A DNA stretch of 64,000 bases from Perkinsus olseni (GCA_013115135.1 JABANP010000001.1:62001-126000), one strand, 5' to 3'. Counted from the first letter of the stretch, positions 1 to 12,200 are shown. Translations and numbers: made by a program. The notes: a model not told the origin generated them from the sequence alone.

Positions 1-131
1 GCGCTCGGAAAGTGTCTTATAGGCCCCTTCAAACTACATTGCCTCAATGCCTTCGTCACCGCCACGATTTCCGCGGCTCCGGATATCAATGGCGCTGCTT
101 TCAGCATGGACTGCCAATGCCTACGAGTTTG

Positions 132-1828
132 ATGCGTAACCCTTTCTCCCTGTGGTTGCTCACCCATTCCACTTTGGCGTCCGTTAGGTACAGCGGCAAG
201 AGAGGCTGGTTGGAAGACCACAACTACTTCCGCTGCTTACACGGTGCCCCTCCATTACACTGGGACGAAGCTCTGGCTCGGAGATCAGAACACTGGGCAC
301 GACAGTTGTCATCATTCAGAGAGCCTCGGCACTCGGACAGCTTCAACGACCCTCCACCCTCAGCCGAGAGCATCATGTGGTACACCGGCAAGGCCTCCCA
401 GTTCTGTCGTCATAGCGAGGAAGACTACAACCAGCACTGCGCGGTCTTGGGCTGGTACATGGAGTACGACGAGTTCTACCGTTGCCACAGCGAAGTCGAT
501 TGGTGGAAGCTAGACATTAGGAACATTGGCCACTTCAGTTCGCTGGTTTGGACTAGTATCGATCGTCTTGGCTGTGCTCAGCATGGTGACTTCTTCGTAT
601 GCAACTACGGCAACAGCAAGTGCAGGAGACGGCCCGAGGACGACCACACTTGTCTGTGGAACCAGCCCGAGGCGCCCCTCCTGCCCAACGTCAACAGAGC
701 CACTCGCTGCAACGCCTCCTACGATCATTGCATCAAACTGCCGTGATGACGAGAAGTTGGATAAGGGGACGTGCGGGCCCTTGAAGGTTCAACTGGTGAG
801 TCCCTCCAGCTGTGGTGAAGCCGTCGCCGAGGGGCTGTTGGTAGTGTACCTTCTCAGATGCAACCCTACGGGCACGCTCGAGGCAAGCCACTTACGGTAA
901 GAGTCCTTCACAAGCTCTGGTTTGTAGAAAGTCTGACTTTTCTCATCCCCTCTAAGCACCTTGGCCCGGCTGTTCGTTTCTGTGCGCTTGATGACTCGGC
1001 GGAGTTGATTTGCTATTGCTCTCAGAACGTCTCGTGGGAGCAGTTCACAAGGAAATCGAAGATCGAGGTAGGCTGAATCACCAGAGGGTCCTTTTTGGGA
1101 AAATTTTGGGGTTTCAGGCTGTTAACTTCGCCGTGCATGGAGACGAGTCCTTCAAGAGTCGGGGTACCGTGGATGTAGGGATTCTCAATCTTTCTGGTGT
1201 GTGGCTGGGATGATCGATCTTCTTGCCAGATGCCATCGGAACTGGAGCATGAGCGATACAGTTCACCGACTCCCTCACTGAGGACGAGTGCTGAGAGAAT
1301 TATCACCACAAGACCCACCACCACTACTGCTACTATTACTTCTCCCACTACGACGATAACTACCTCCGTCACTCCCACTGTTGGCGCTACCACACCTCTG
1401 CATGTGGCAGCGACTACTCGTTCTGCTCTTTCGAGAAGGATCCAGCCCTCGACGGTGCCACCACCCAGCGGTGCAACAACGGAGAAGGCCAAAATCAGGA
1501 CCAGGGATAGTCATGACAGCAAACCTCGCCCTAAGCGTCGAAGAAGTAAAGACAGGCCGAGTCGGGTAATCCCGAGGGGTATCATCACTCCGGTCCACAG
1601 CGGTTGTCGTTATCTCAGTTCTCCCGCGGTGGACGCCCGATCGCTCCCGAGGTGGCTCACAATGTGAGTGAACTCATGACGGAGTCTTTTATTCTTACGC
1701 CCTCTGCTTTTGTTCAGGTAACGAAGGCCAGGCTGACCTTCGCCGAGATATTCAACCTGTTGAAGGCCCAGTTCGGTGATGATGATTTGGTAACCCTGAT
1801 ATCAAATCCTTCGCCCTCGGTCCTATGA
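132..1828 (+). CDS. Secreted CAP-domain protein 1 (multi-exon, apparent +1 frameshift)
   Basis: CAP-superfamily secreted protein. The exon from ATG 132 begins with a hydrophobic leader (MRNPFSLWLLTHSTLAS), then the CAP core: GWLEDHNYFRCLHG, DYNQHCAVLGWY, NIGHFSSLVW, and CNYGNSKC before the Cys-rich C-terminus. The frame stops at 744-746, but the next frame continues with a Cys-rich segment matching the paralogue at 3924 (C-x-x-C-x-D-D) and ends at a GTGAGT donor near 800. Removing one A from AAA 735-737 would reconcile them. Downstream pieces that probably belong here are small exons after TTGCTCTCAG near 1042 and TTTCAG near 1117, a Thr-rich exon from about 1229, and an ORF ending at 1828. 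These are less certain than the CAP core. CAP proteins are extracellular; the specific role is unknown. A pseudogene is possible. Confidence 0.75.
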
Positions 1829-2256
1829 ACAGTCCTCTCAGGTGCCAAGGAGACCAAGAAGGGCCACTGCTATCAACTCTAGGATACGAGTACACGCATA
1901 CCCCGGGGTGGCCAGCCCCTCAGGCCGTGGAGGGATTTGGGAAAGAATTGTCGATCGCTCCCACGCTACAGTGAGCGAGCTGTCATACACCCTCACTGTG
2001 CTTCTGCCATTCTCATTCTGATTTGGCTGGATAACCTCTGTATCCTTGTCCCCCGCTATGTTGACTACAGTAGGTGACTGTCCGTGCCCCAGCGTCATGT
2101 CACATGATCCACGTGTATTGTACTGAGCCCTTCTGTGCTCACTTACTGCCTTCGGCGCTGCTCATTCTCCTTGTGTTGTCAATGCCTCTACTTGGTGGGG
2201 GGCCGGCCGTGCCTTGTTGAGGTGCTGCTCTCAAAGGCCCCTTTTTATACTTGTCA
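1829..2256. other. Spacer between CAP genes 1 and 2
   Basis: No convincing gene. A minus-strand open frame (1838-2098) has no recognised domain, no ATG-led signal and no splice context, so I treat it as chance. The spacer presumably holds the end of CAP 1 and the promoter of CAP 2. Confidence 0.4.
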
Positions 2257-3780
2257 ATGTCCGGTCTCGGAGGAGGTCTCCTTCCTCGGGCTCTCCTCTT
2301 CGTTCTTCACTTCCCGCTCCCCTCTCCCGCTTGGGAGTACCAATCTGTTGGGGGTAAGGAGGGCTGGTTGGAGGACCACAACTACTTCAGATGCCTTCAT
2401 TACGCCAAACCCCTCATGTGGGATAATAAGCTCGCTCATAAGTAGGAGGTCCATCAGGCTGCGGCCATCGGCCTTTTGTTTCTCTTCAGGGCAAGGATTG
2501 TCGCCCAGCACATCCAAGAGGTCAACATGTTGAGCCACTCGCCGAGCTACGATCAGATCCCTCCTTCCGGTGAGAACCTCGCCAATGGCACAGCCGGTGC
2601 CCCCTCCTTGGTGTAACAAGAGAAGCCAGCTGTTCAACCAGCATTGTGCTGTGGGGGCATGGTACAAGGAGTATGAACAGTACTGGAACTGCGATCCTAG
2701 CAAGGACTGGAGGACCATCCACCGACTGGGCCACTGGACTGCCATGATTTGGAAGGGCACCAACACCCTCGGCTGTGCCGTATCCTCTTCGGGCCACCAC
2801 TTCGTCTGCCACTACGGTAACAGCAAGTGCGACTCGACCAAGGACATGTGCATGATTGAATCCCGAGCTCAACAGCCGATGGGGCTGCCCAACTTCAATA
2901 CGGCCCGCTGCGAGGGCGAGGAGTGCGTCGCGTGCCTAGCCAGGTCGGAGCCGCAGAGGCGAGCGAGGGAGAAGTTCTGTCGACAAGCTCACCTTCATGT
3001 AAATCCGGGAAGGTTTACTCGGGATGAATGTTGTCCTCTCTTCAGAACGATCCGCCGCATCAGCTGCCTGGGCGAGATCCCCGTAAGGTTTACCGAACCC
3101 TCCGGCCGCCCAGGATCGCAGGCAGCCATCCATCGACATGGAACGTGAAGGACGGCGGCTGGCGGGAGACTTACACAAGAGGAAAGGACGGCAAGCCCAG
3201 CAGGCATGTTCCGGACCCTCAGTACAAGCCTGAGCTGGATACTAAACCCCCTCGCCGAGCAACGACTACTACTACCACGAGGCGACCGTCTATCGTAACC
3301 AGGATCACTACCACAACCACCACTACGACTACAACCTCTTCAACAACCACAACGGCAGCCTCTACTGTCCGGACAAGGGCCTCGGTTCGTCCGTCAAGGC
3401 CTCCTCAGACGACGGCACAGCCTAGGTCCTCTTCTCGGACCATCGATGTCGCCGGAATAGTGAGGAACTCACTAGGCGAGGATACGGCGCAGCTGTCCAA
3501 AGCAATCAGAGCCTTCCAAAAGAACCGACGGCTCTTCGTCCGACAGCTCGCTGCCTTCCTCAGTATAGTACAATCTCTCACCTATCGCAAGATGAGGGTA
3601 GATGAGTCTTATCTCAGTAGTGTAGCGACCGAGGTCTTCGGCACCAGTCCTTGGCAGTGCCGTTTTCGGATCGTCAAGGCTGGCAAGCACTTCAAGGCCC
3701 TGGGGCGGAGACGGCGATCTAGGGCTGTTGTGAGGGTCGGGGAGCTCCTCATACAGCTAGCTGCAGCCATCCCTCGTTAA
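2257..3780 (+). CDS. Secreted CAP protein 2 with Thr-rich linker and C-terminal helical module
   Basis: ATG 2257 is used (the frame opens upstream with TTG). Exon 1, 2257-2441, gives a hydrophobic leader and GWLEDHNYFRC. Intron 2442-2489 (GTAGGA...CTTCAG) joins to exon 2, 2490-2998, with NQHCAVGAWY, RLGHWTAMIW, CHYGNSKC and EGEECVACL. Intron 2999-3045 leads to exon 3, 3046-3780: a basic segment, a long Thr/Arg-rich linker of probable O-glycosylation type, and a final helical module (AIRAFQKNRRLFVRQLAAFL) that recurs in the 3924 gene. In exon 2 the frame changes at the C5 run 2600-2604. One C fewer restores homology to the paralogues (GENLA...C-N...NQHC). As written, the ORF is broken there, by sequence error or real decay. 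Confidence 0.8.
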
Positions 3781-3923
3781 TTGTTTACACATGTTCATGT
3801 TACCTTTGTTAAGGCACCTTGTGGATCGTAGTGTACTCGGCCTAGCGTTGAGGGAGAACCATCTACGGGCCTTCGCTCCGCTCCCTGCGAGCGATTCCAC
3901 TTGCACTAGGCCTGTTCGGTATA

Positions 3924-5032
3924 ATGTCTTCCCGTGGTACGACTGTCGTCCTCCTTCTCCTCTCTGTCCTGCCCATCGTAAGAGGATATCAGCTCCAGGC
4001 TGTGGAAGGGAAAGGAGGGCTGGCTGCAGGACCACAACTACTTCCGTTGTCTCCATCATGCCCCTCCCCTAGCATGGGATAACAAGCTCGCGAGAATGTG
4101 AGGCGTCGTTGCTCATTGGTGGGCGTATCTGTTGTCAGGTCGGAAGACTACGCGAACGTTCTAGCTCGGAAGAACTCGTTAGTTCACTCGCCCAGCTACG
4201 ACCTGTCACCTCCCCACGGCGAGAATCTCGCTTTCGGCTACGGCCGGGCCCCCGATTTCTGCAACGACCGTAGCGGTACCTACAACCAGCACTGTCCTGT
4301 GATCAGCTGGTACCTCGAGTACGAGCAACTGTGGAAGTGCCGCAATGGTGTCGAGGGGTGGAAGCGTGGCGGTGAGCCTCTAGATGGTCTGGGCCACTTC
4401 ACGGCGATGGTCTGGAAAGGCATCAACATCATGGGCTGTGGCATCAGCGATGACAAGAAGTACTTCGTGTGCAAGTATGGTCATACTGGTTGCAAGGCTG
4501 ACAAGTTCCAGTGCGCGGAGTACTTCGACTACCGGGCCCCCTTGGGGCTGCCTAACGTCAACGTTGAGGACTGTCGAGGGACAGCCTGCTTGCAGTGCCT
4601 GGATGATAGCTCCAAACGACGGCAGTACTGCGAGGCACAAGGCGGGGTAAGTCTCGGTTATGAGCTCGAGATCACCCTAGGCTCCGCTGCACTGTCGTTT
4701 ATCGTCACCCTAGGTGGTCCTAGATCTAGAGAGCGCCCCCAAGATTGAATTCAATGCGTGAAAACGAGTGGCGAGACTCCTGCCACCCGGGGGCGTTCCA
4801 TTGCCAGCCGGCTTGTTTTCAGGATGCTTCCTCCTTCCAGTCTGATACATCTCTGTCGCCAAGCGCAGCCCGGGAGATAGTCGACATGGCCGAGCACGAG
4901 ATGGGCGTCAACGGTGTATTGCGGATCCGCCAGGCAGCATCGGCATTTGAGAAGAACTCCAATGCTGTCGTTAGAAAATTCGGAAAGTTCCTCAGAGCCG
5001 TTCACAACAACCTGCAAGGCGTTATGCGCTGA
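3924..5032 (+). CDS. Secreted CAP protein 3 with C-terminal helical module
   Basis: ATG 3924 opens a strong signal peptide (MSSRGTTVVLLLLSVLPIVRG). The CAP frame (GWLQDHNYFRCLHH) starts one base out of phase at about 4008-4020. Either AAA 4011-4013 carries one surplus A, or a 31-nt intron (GTAAGA...GAAG, about 3976-4006) joins the two; both restore the frame. Intron 4098-4138 follows; exon 4139-4646 holds YNQHCPVISWY, GLGHFTAMVW, CKYGHTGC and the C-x-x-C-x-D-D tail. A 176-nt intron (4647 GTAAGT to 4822 TTTTCAG) precedes exon 4823-5032, the helical module (AASAFEKNSNAVVRKFGKFL) related to that of CAP 2 but without its Thr-rich linker. Confidence 0.8.
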
Positions 5033-5429
5033 TTTTCGTCCACTATAGCCTCCTCAGTGTGTTAGACGCCTAGCAGTCGGCAGCCCAATAGTAAGTTCCC
5101 CCTTTCGTGGTGCCACCGTCCGTATCCCTGTTGTCTGTCTCAGGTTCATGTATATCTGGAATTCATTCTTGCTCGTCTGTTGTCGAAGGTTAATGGATTC
5201 GACAGCGACGAGGACGACGACCGCCGTGGTCGGGATGCTTTAATCACTAGTGTGCATTGTTATGTTCATTGTTGCTAAATGTGAGGATTGACTACTACCA
5301 GCAACAGCAGTATCCTCGACTGTTGTGTTGCTAAACCGTATGGGGGTGCTGCCACGTGCGCATGGATGGCGAGAAACACCAACAGTGGCGGGGCTGCTGG
5401 CGAGCTCTGATGAATGGCGCCTTGCCCGG

Positions 5430-5520
5430 ACCCTCATGCTCCACTGGGAGAGCCTAGCCTCAATACGCTGTACTGCGAGGGCGAGGAGTGCGTCTCGTGC
5501 CTAGGCAGAACAGGACGACT
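5430..5520 (+). pseudogene. CAP gene 3' remnant
   Basis: An open frame (5414-5623) contains PLGEPSLNTLYCEGEECVSC, nearly identical to the C-terminal Cys-rich end of CAP 2 (EGEECVACL). Nothing upstream resembles the CAP core: I find no counterpart of the HNYFRC, HCAV, GHF or C-x-YG motifs between 5040 and 5430. This looks like a degenerate or truncated tandem copy that kept only its 3' part. It could instead be a lone exon of an undetected gene, but no splice context supports that. Confidence 0.6.
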
Positions 5521-5766
5521 CACAGCGGTTCTGATGGCAGCTTGCAGGAGACCTACAAGCTGGACTAGAAGTCCTAGTTCCCTCGCATCTTACCATCTTC
5601 AGCATTGGAAGATCAAAACTTGACGGGGTCACGGGACTCGACTACCGTCGCCCTTCATACGAGCATGCTCCCTCTTGTGTTGCTTGTTTTTATGTGCCCA
5701 GCCCCTTGCTTCGAGTGTCTCCTCGCGACTGTGGGAAGTATTGTGGAAGTTGTTTCCAGGCCCCTT

Positions 5767-6730
5767 ATGACTCACGGAACGCTGCTTACTCTCATGAGCG
5801 TCTCCTTATTGTCGTCTCATCTCCTCGTCGCTGCACAGAGCACGAATTCCGGTAAGCGAGGATGGTTGGCGGACCACAACTATTATCGCTGTCTGCATGG
5901 GGCTGCTCCGGTCAAGTGGAGCCGTGGCCTGGCTAGGAAGTAGGAACACCCCCAGCCAGACACGATCGTTCGTCATGACCATGATTCCCCTCAGGGCACG
6001 GCGGCATGCGGCCAAGCTCAATGCTAAGTACAAAAAATCGCGGTCCCTTTCTGAAGTAGAGCACTCCAAAAGCTACTTGAAGGTCCCACCAAGCGGAGAG
6101 AACATCGCCTTTGGCAAAGGCAGGCCTCCCGAGGGCTGTACGACGACCAGCCGAAAATATGACCAGCACTGCGCTGTCTATGCTTGGTGGGATGAGTACA
6201 ACGAGTACTTCGTCCATCTCGATGGTTGGACGGAGCATAGCGACTACCGCAAAGTTGGCCACTTCGCGGCCGTAGTATGGAAGGGGGTTGACGAGATCGG
6301 CTGTGCTCAGTCTGGCTCTTTCTACGTTTGCCAGTACGGCAGCAGTCGATGCCGACGACGCGCTGGTGACTGCAGAGACCCTCCTCTGCCGGGCTACAAC
6401 ATCGCTGCCTGTGATGAGGAGCAGGGAATGTGCATAGAGGCTGCCGACTTCTCAAAGAGAGATGCTTGCGCTGGCGGAGTAAATGCTAGTAAAGCACGTT
6501 GTTACTCGATATCTGCGGCGTCCTTCAGGCGGACGTGAAGGGAGCTCAGACCACAGCCTATGCGGTAGTCGGTGGAGAGGAAGTGAGGACTCTCACCAAT
6601 AGTCGATTACCTTGTCATTCCTCTCCTACAGACTCACAACCCTGCCAGCGGACCCTCCACTGCAGTCACACCACTCGAGGCCGTAGCGTCGGATGCTGTG
6701 GTGAGATTCAGGGAGGTGGGCAGCACGTAG
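5767..6730 (+). CDS. Secreted CAP protein 4
   Basis: ATG 5767 opens a signal peptide (MTHGTLLTLMSVSLLSSHLL), seven bases after a good acceptor (TTTCCAG). Exons: 5767-5939, 5995-6478, 6529-6582, 6632-6730; phases agree throughout. CAP motifs are GWLADHNYYRCLHG, YDQHCAVYAWW, KVGHFAAVVW and CQYGSSRC, followed by a Cys-rich tail. Intron 6583-6631 (GTGAGG...CTACAG) is optional: unspliced, the frame would end at 6741. The spliced C-terminus (PLEAVASDAVVRF) is more like the helical tails of CAP 2 and 3. This is the only array member readable without any frame correction. Confidence 0.8.
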
Positions 6731-6741
6731 ATATTCGCTAA

Positions 6742-7400
6742 CGGTCCTCTGCGGCGCTAGGGGAGTGTCAACCCGAACCGCCTTCGTGCCTCTTACGATA
6801 CGCTCATTGTGCCATCGACCCAGCCACCTCGAAGCGGTTCGGATGGGGCTGCTGACTTTCCCTCGTTTTCACTGCGCATGGCTTTGGCCTATCACAAGGT
6901 CAATCAGCACTACACCTCACGATTTTACTCACGCTCCTCACCGGTTATTAAACTGTTCGTCAGGCTTGTTCGGACGGCCGAGCTGTCAGCCGTTCCTTTC
7001 AGGTCCCCTACAGTGTCATTTTGCCCATCGTCGTTGGAGCTGGTCCTTCCATGGTTTGTGCTTACCTCCCTTGAATCGTTTGTCGAAGGCTGTCGTGCTA
7101 CTTTGTGTGATGATTTGTGCCTTTGCACCGCTGAGATGCGGTTTGCTGCGTTGTTGAGTGGCAGTTCGGACAAGAAAGTTGATGGCATCGTTGCTGATGC
7201 ACCAAGCCCCTGTCGTCAATGTTGTTCCCGCGTTGCACTGCGAGCCAACATTCAAAGGTCTGCTCTTGTTAACTTCGAAAGTGGCCCAGACAAAATTCCA
7301 AGGTTCACTTGACCTCACTTTCGAGCAAAACATTGTACAGTGTAAGAAGGCCAATGGGCCACATCACGGCGTGTAATGACAACACAATGCAGCGGTGGAG
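6742..7400. other. Spacer without a supported gene
   Basis: Open frames on both strands (for example 6809-7312 plus, 7016-7354 minus) show no motif, no signal sequence and no exon-intron pattern. I see nothing I can support. Confidence 0.4.
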
Positions 7401-7829
7401 CTACTTTGCACGGAGCTGTCTCTGAGCGCGACTTCGCCTCGGGGCTGGCCCGATTCCTTGATATAGCCCGGGGAATGTCTCCTGGATTTGGCACATTCCC
7501 ATAACCAAAATGTCAATACTTGCTTTCGCCGGTTCCAAGTCGCTGCACTTTTGACCATAGTCAATCAACGTAGCAGTTGGGTTGGACCTACACAAGAGAG
7601 GCGTTGTTCAAACCACGCCAATCGCAGACGCTCACTGATGCCATGCCTCGCCACTGCCGCAGCGATACTCAGCGAGCCTTAGGCCCCCGTTGCTGCGTCT
7701 GAAGCGAACCTCTCGACTGTCTGCGAGCCCAAGGTCGCAGGAATCGTCCTTGGACCCGCAGCCATGCAGAGTGAACGCCACCAGCAGGGATAGCGTAACG
7801 ATGATAAAGGTGATACGTTGGGGTATCAT
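7401..7829 (-). CDS. Small secreted or membrane-anchored protein
   Basis: ATG at 7829-7827 opens a clear hydrophobic leader (MIPQRITFIIVTLSLLVAF). Exon 1 is 7829-7636, a 48-nt intron runs 7635-7588 (GTGAGC...TGTGTAG), and exon 2 is 7587-7401 (TAG stop). The product is about 126 residues with Cys residues after the leader, a REVRF motif, a central DYGQKCSDLEPAKASIDIL segment and a basic C-terminus (RRSRAQRQLRAK). I recognise no family. It is divergent from AP4S1, which starts about 230 bp away. The R-x-V-x-F motif also occurs in the 20-28 kb cluster, possibly by chance. Confidence 0.5.
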
Positions 7830-7934
7830 CAATAATGAGGGGCCTGTTTGATAAAACTGAGGAGCTTTGATGGCAACAAGCGGACTTCGAAGGAGGTTTT
7901 CCTTGGAGGTTTCCCTAAAGACTGATCGCCGACA

Positions 7935-7950
7935 TTTTGGGCGAGCGAGA
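7935..7950 (+). promoter_or_regulatory. Repeated 16-mer upstream of AP4S1
   Basis: TTTTGGGCGAGCGAGA, about 110 bp before the AP4S1 ATG, recurs exactly at 28953-28968 upstream of the GBP gene. Its 12-base core GGGCGAGCGAGA occurs again on the minus strand at 46632-46621, upstream of the 46.3 kb gene. Function unknown; a promoter element is possible. Confidence 0.3.
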
Positions 7951-8058
7951 CTCACCATGCGCTGCCGGGGACGGAGCGAAGTGACGAATTTCTTACACTT
8001 TTGTGATACTAATTTGCTGTGAGCACGTTGCAGGTCCTCCATAGTTGTATTTTTCAAA

Positions 8059-8938
8059 ATGATTAAATTCATTTTGATGGTCAACAAGCAGGGGCAGACC
8101 CGCCTCGCCAAGTACGCGGATTTCCTGACCATACAGTAATAACAATTCGGCAAGGATGATTATTTTTTCCCACTAGAGTGTCTTTTCAGGGAGCGACAGG
8201 CCATAGAGAATGAGCTCATTCGGAAGTGTCTGTCAAGGAGCGAAAGTCAGTGTAGTTTTTTGGAGTACCGCAATTACAAGGTAGCTTGGTAGCGACTGTG
8301 GCCGTTGGAATCTTGCAGCGGTCAACAGGTCATTTACCGCCGATACGCGTCCCTCTACTTCATCATGGGTGTGGATGGTTCCGATGAAGACAATGAACTC
8401 GCCTACTTGGAATTCATACACACGCTGGTGGAAACTCTCGATAAGTAGTTACGGGGACGAGTGACGGCAGGGATCTGGCCGGGAGGGATATCAGGATCAT
8501 GGCTCCGCTTCGTGTCCTCGTTATGGCACCGCTTGGAACATCTGAAGGATTCAACCAAACTACGCCTAGCTTTCGGCTTCATTCAACATAAAGCTGGCCA
8601 TGGCGTTCGGTCTTGAGAAGCTGGCACGCATACGGTGGCAGCGGTTTTAACATGAATAGTGTGTCGGGGTATTGCGTCTTCTGAGGAGGCGTTCGGCCGG
8701 TGGAGGATTTGAGGATTCACTGCTAGGTATTTTGAGAACGTATGCGAGCTCGATATTATGTTCAACCTGGAGAAGGCCCATTTTATCCTCGATGAGATGC
8801 TGGCCAACGGCTGTATAGCGGAGACCAATAAGGCCAATGTAGTATCCTCATACCACTCCATGCGGAACTAATAATTCACTACAGATACTAGCTCCCTTGT
8901 ATCTACTCGATAAGCACGGTGATGGTGCCAACTCGTAA
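8059..8938 (+). CDS. AP4S1: AP-4 adaptor complex sigma subunit
   Basis: Small (sigma) chain of the AP-4 coat, which sorts cargo at the trans-Golgi network with the epsilon, beta-4 and mu-4 chains. Exons 8059-8135, 8190-8280, 8329-8444, 8727-8838 and 8885-8938 join in phase to 149 residues; human AP4S1 is 144. Diagnostic AP-4 features are the N-terminus [72 protein letters not shown] and the terminal ETNKAN/ILAPL. These fit sigma-4 better than sigma-1 or sigma-2. All four introns are GT-AG; three are 46-54 nt and the third is 282 nt (8445-8726). The 300 bp after the stop holds nothing evident. Confidence 0.93.
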
Positions 8939-9241
8939 TGTTAATGTATCTTTGCGTACTAGTTTCTTTCCCTCATTTGTGGCTCGTGTCGCGTTACAGT
9001 CCCGAGAGGAAGGTCCCGTGAATAATTATGGTACCCCTCCCCCGACTGTTTGCTCTGTCGAGCTTGGAACTTGGAACAACTCAAGAATTTATGTTCAGGG
9101 AAATATCATTGCTACTTGCACGTGGTGCGGTTGATGATGGATGTATCGAAATATTATTTAATTCACAGTCGTCGTCAACCAGCCACCGGCCTATCGGAGG
9201 CATTGGCGTCACCTGAATCGTACGTGACGGGAATACTCTCC

Positions 9242-12200
9242 TCATCCTCGAACGTGAGTACTGTTCCGTCGCCCCTGTTCCTCGGCATCCCGCATGAGGT
9301 TCTTCCACCCTTGCCGCTCATCCGAGTCGTTCACATACACTCCCATGTACTCGCCTACAGTGATGCTGACAGCCCGACAGCATCGCTCCAGCCTACCAAC
9401 TTCGGCAAACCCCACTATTTGACACACAGTTTGCACGATCCGTTTGATGCTGTCGTCAGAGGTGATAGCAGCACTGCTCGGGCCGACGGCACCGCCTGGA
9501 GAGATATCACCCATGGAGCCGCTCTCGATGAGTTCTCCTAAAATATGTGAAATCAGAAGGCGGAGCGATGCAGGTGATTACGAGAAGTATGGCGGGATTC
9601 TACAAAGAGCTTGTGGATGTGGTCCTGGACCACTTGCAGTAGCCGGAAAGTTCGAACCTCGCAGTCTGAAACGACAGAGGGCGGGAAGGCCTCGGAGGAG
9701 GGCGCCGCTACCTTTCCGATGTTGGGGGACCAAATAATTCCTCAAGTTACGATTGAGTTTGTCGATACATCTGGTGATGAGGACGCGTAGCTGCTCCTTA
9801 CGCTCGTCCTCTCTTGACAATTCTAACAGTGCCTGAGATAATGACCCAGGTTCGATCCCCGGCAGAGGTATTATTATCAGACCCACCTTGTAGACTATGG
9901 TCGTCTCGGCGTTGCTCATGGCTGTGACCACCGCCATGTTCGCCCGTTGCCAGTCTGCGTAGTGTTTATGACGGAATTCTCGATCCGACAGGGACTGACG
10001 AACCGACGCCTTACGAAACGACACTGACGACCCTCGTACCACAAGGAGCGCTCGCAGGAAGGTCTTGATGCTGGTTGACCTGAGGGTAGGCACCCTCCGT
10101 CCCACTCTGCTCGAGAAGGGTCGCCTTACGTGCACTCATCCAGGGCTGTCGCTGATGTCGCCAAGAAATTGGCAAGATCAAGCACGCGCTCTGACAAGGG
10201 GCGTATTGGAGGGGCGAGTTGAGGCTGCCTTCCCCGCCCACCGGAGTCCTCCACGTCAGCGCCATGCCTCGCTATGAGGGTGAGCTCAACGGCACACGCG
10301 GCTGCATTGAGGAAGGCGTCGCAATGGCGAAGCATTTGCTGATATTAGTCTGATCATAACCTCCGTGGACGCTGAGCTTACTCTAGGGTCCGACTCCCCC
10401 AGCTCCTTGGTCTTCTTAGACAACTCGGCGATCGACCCGGTCCGATCCGCGGCAGCAGCCGCGTCACCTGCGGTAAGGTATCGGGGCAGCTACCAAGGAG
10501 CAGCCCTGACCTCCTCTGAGGAGGGCCTCGCAGACCGAGGTGAGCTCCTCCGCTGGAGTGGCGGAAGGGAGGGACCAATCACTACCTACAGAGGTGGTCA
10601 CGAGGTTACGGGGAGTGGGGGGCCTCACCACCAGATACTCGTCCCTGATGAGTCGGAGGATACTCCACCGAGACCCCCGGCACCCTCAGACTGGAGCTGT
10701 CCATCATCGAACAGGCCTCCATCGAGGACGATGCCACAGAGTGCTGCTGAGGGCCACGACGACTACCCCAACATGTAGCCGGTAGGGGCCTACTTCGATA
10801 GGCAGCCCGGAGGTGCTCGACTCAGCAGAGAGGCAGGTGGACATCTTCACTGGTGAGCTCCCTCGTTGCTCTCCCTCGGTGGTTGCGGCCGGCACGGGTG
10901 CCTGAGCAACCACGATCTAGCCTAAAGCTTTGCAGCGGGGTTCACTGCCTCCCGCATAGAAGGCGGGGGCAGCCCTCTAGCCTTCATCGTCCCCTGCGGC
11001 TGCGACTGCTTTGGTAGTCTTCCCTGAGTGGTGTTATGGGGAGGGGATACAACAGTAGAGGTAACCAGCCTGGCAGGAGCCTCCGAGGAGGGCGGTGGGG
11101 CTGGCAGGGCCGCCGCTGACTGCATGGGGGCTGAGGAGGTTTCGAGCGTCTTCCTGTCCCTCGCAAGTACCGCTATCACCTCCAACCCGGGTAAGGGCCC
11201 TCCGGTGCCCAGCGACAGGCCTTGCTATCCCAGTCGGGGCGGGCATTCGTCTCCCTCCGGTGGGCGCTTGGATGCGGGAGAGGCTACTGCTGTTGGCGTC
11301 ATCGTTGATAGAGCCTGAGAGTGGACGAACCCCTCGCCTCCGCCAGACCCAATACTACGCAGGATCTCCTCATCATCTCCTATCAACCTATCACTTTCTA
11401 TACCATTTTTTTACAGAATAGTGAATACCACAATTCCCGATATTCATAAGTCCCTTATTACAGTCCCCTCCTCCACCTTTCTCGAGCAGCCACCGATCGA
11501 ACTTGCTGTTGAGGGCATTCCTATGGTCCTGCTTCAAAGGGAAACCTACTAAGCATCACTACAGCACCGCGCCGAAGTCCCTCTACCCACCAGGCTCCAT
11601 TAGGATCTCCCGCAGCCTAGGTATCGTCTCCTCAGTCCCCGTACTCCTCACCTGAGGAGGGGCCTACGCGTCATCTCACAAGGAGCGACCTCACGAAGTG
11701 GCCGATGGCGGTCTGCGCGAACTCCCTCACGGCGGCGTCCTTGTCGTTGTATAAGGACATAAGGACTCTGCCGACGTCCTTCACAGCGCGACCAGTGGTT
11801 ACCGTGCCTGCACACCACCCAGGCCGAGGGCCCCAACGTCATAGAGGACTAACCTTGATGCTGGGTGAGGACTCCGATGAGCAGCTCCAGACAGTCTGCC
11901 ACCGACTTCTTGTTTTTGCTAGTTTGAATGCAATTGATGAGCATCGGGACCATCGCCTTGGCTGAGACCAGCGCCTCTGAGTTTGACCAAGTGGGTGGTG
12001 ACTAGATTCTTGATGTGACCGCGGAAGGCCGCCATCTTGTGGCCCATCCTTTCTAGCAATGCTGGTATGAGGACGTGGCACTCCCGTTCCGTGAGGGGCC
12101 TGTGGTGGTGACACTGGGGTGACAGCTATCTGGACAGACTTGCCTGGCGACTGTGGGCAACAGAGCGTCCAATAGGTCGAGCATGGACTTCCAAACTTGG

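Noticed and set aside
1838..2098. Open minus-strand frame between CAP1 and CAP2
   Set aside because: No ATG-led leader, motif, or splice context; composition fits a chance frame in GC-balanced DNA.
9646..9672. tRNA B-box-like AGTTCGAACCTCG (antisense)
   Set aside because: It lies inside a well-supported coding exon of the TOG gene (CEVRTFRLLQVVQDHIHKLF), so it is explained by protein coding.
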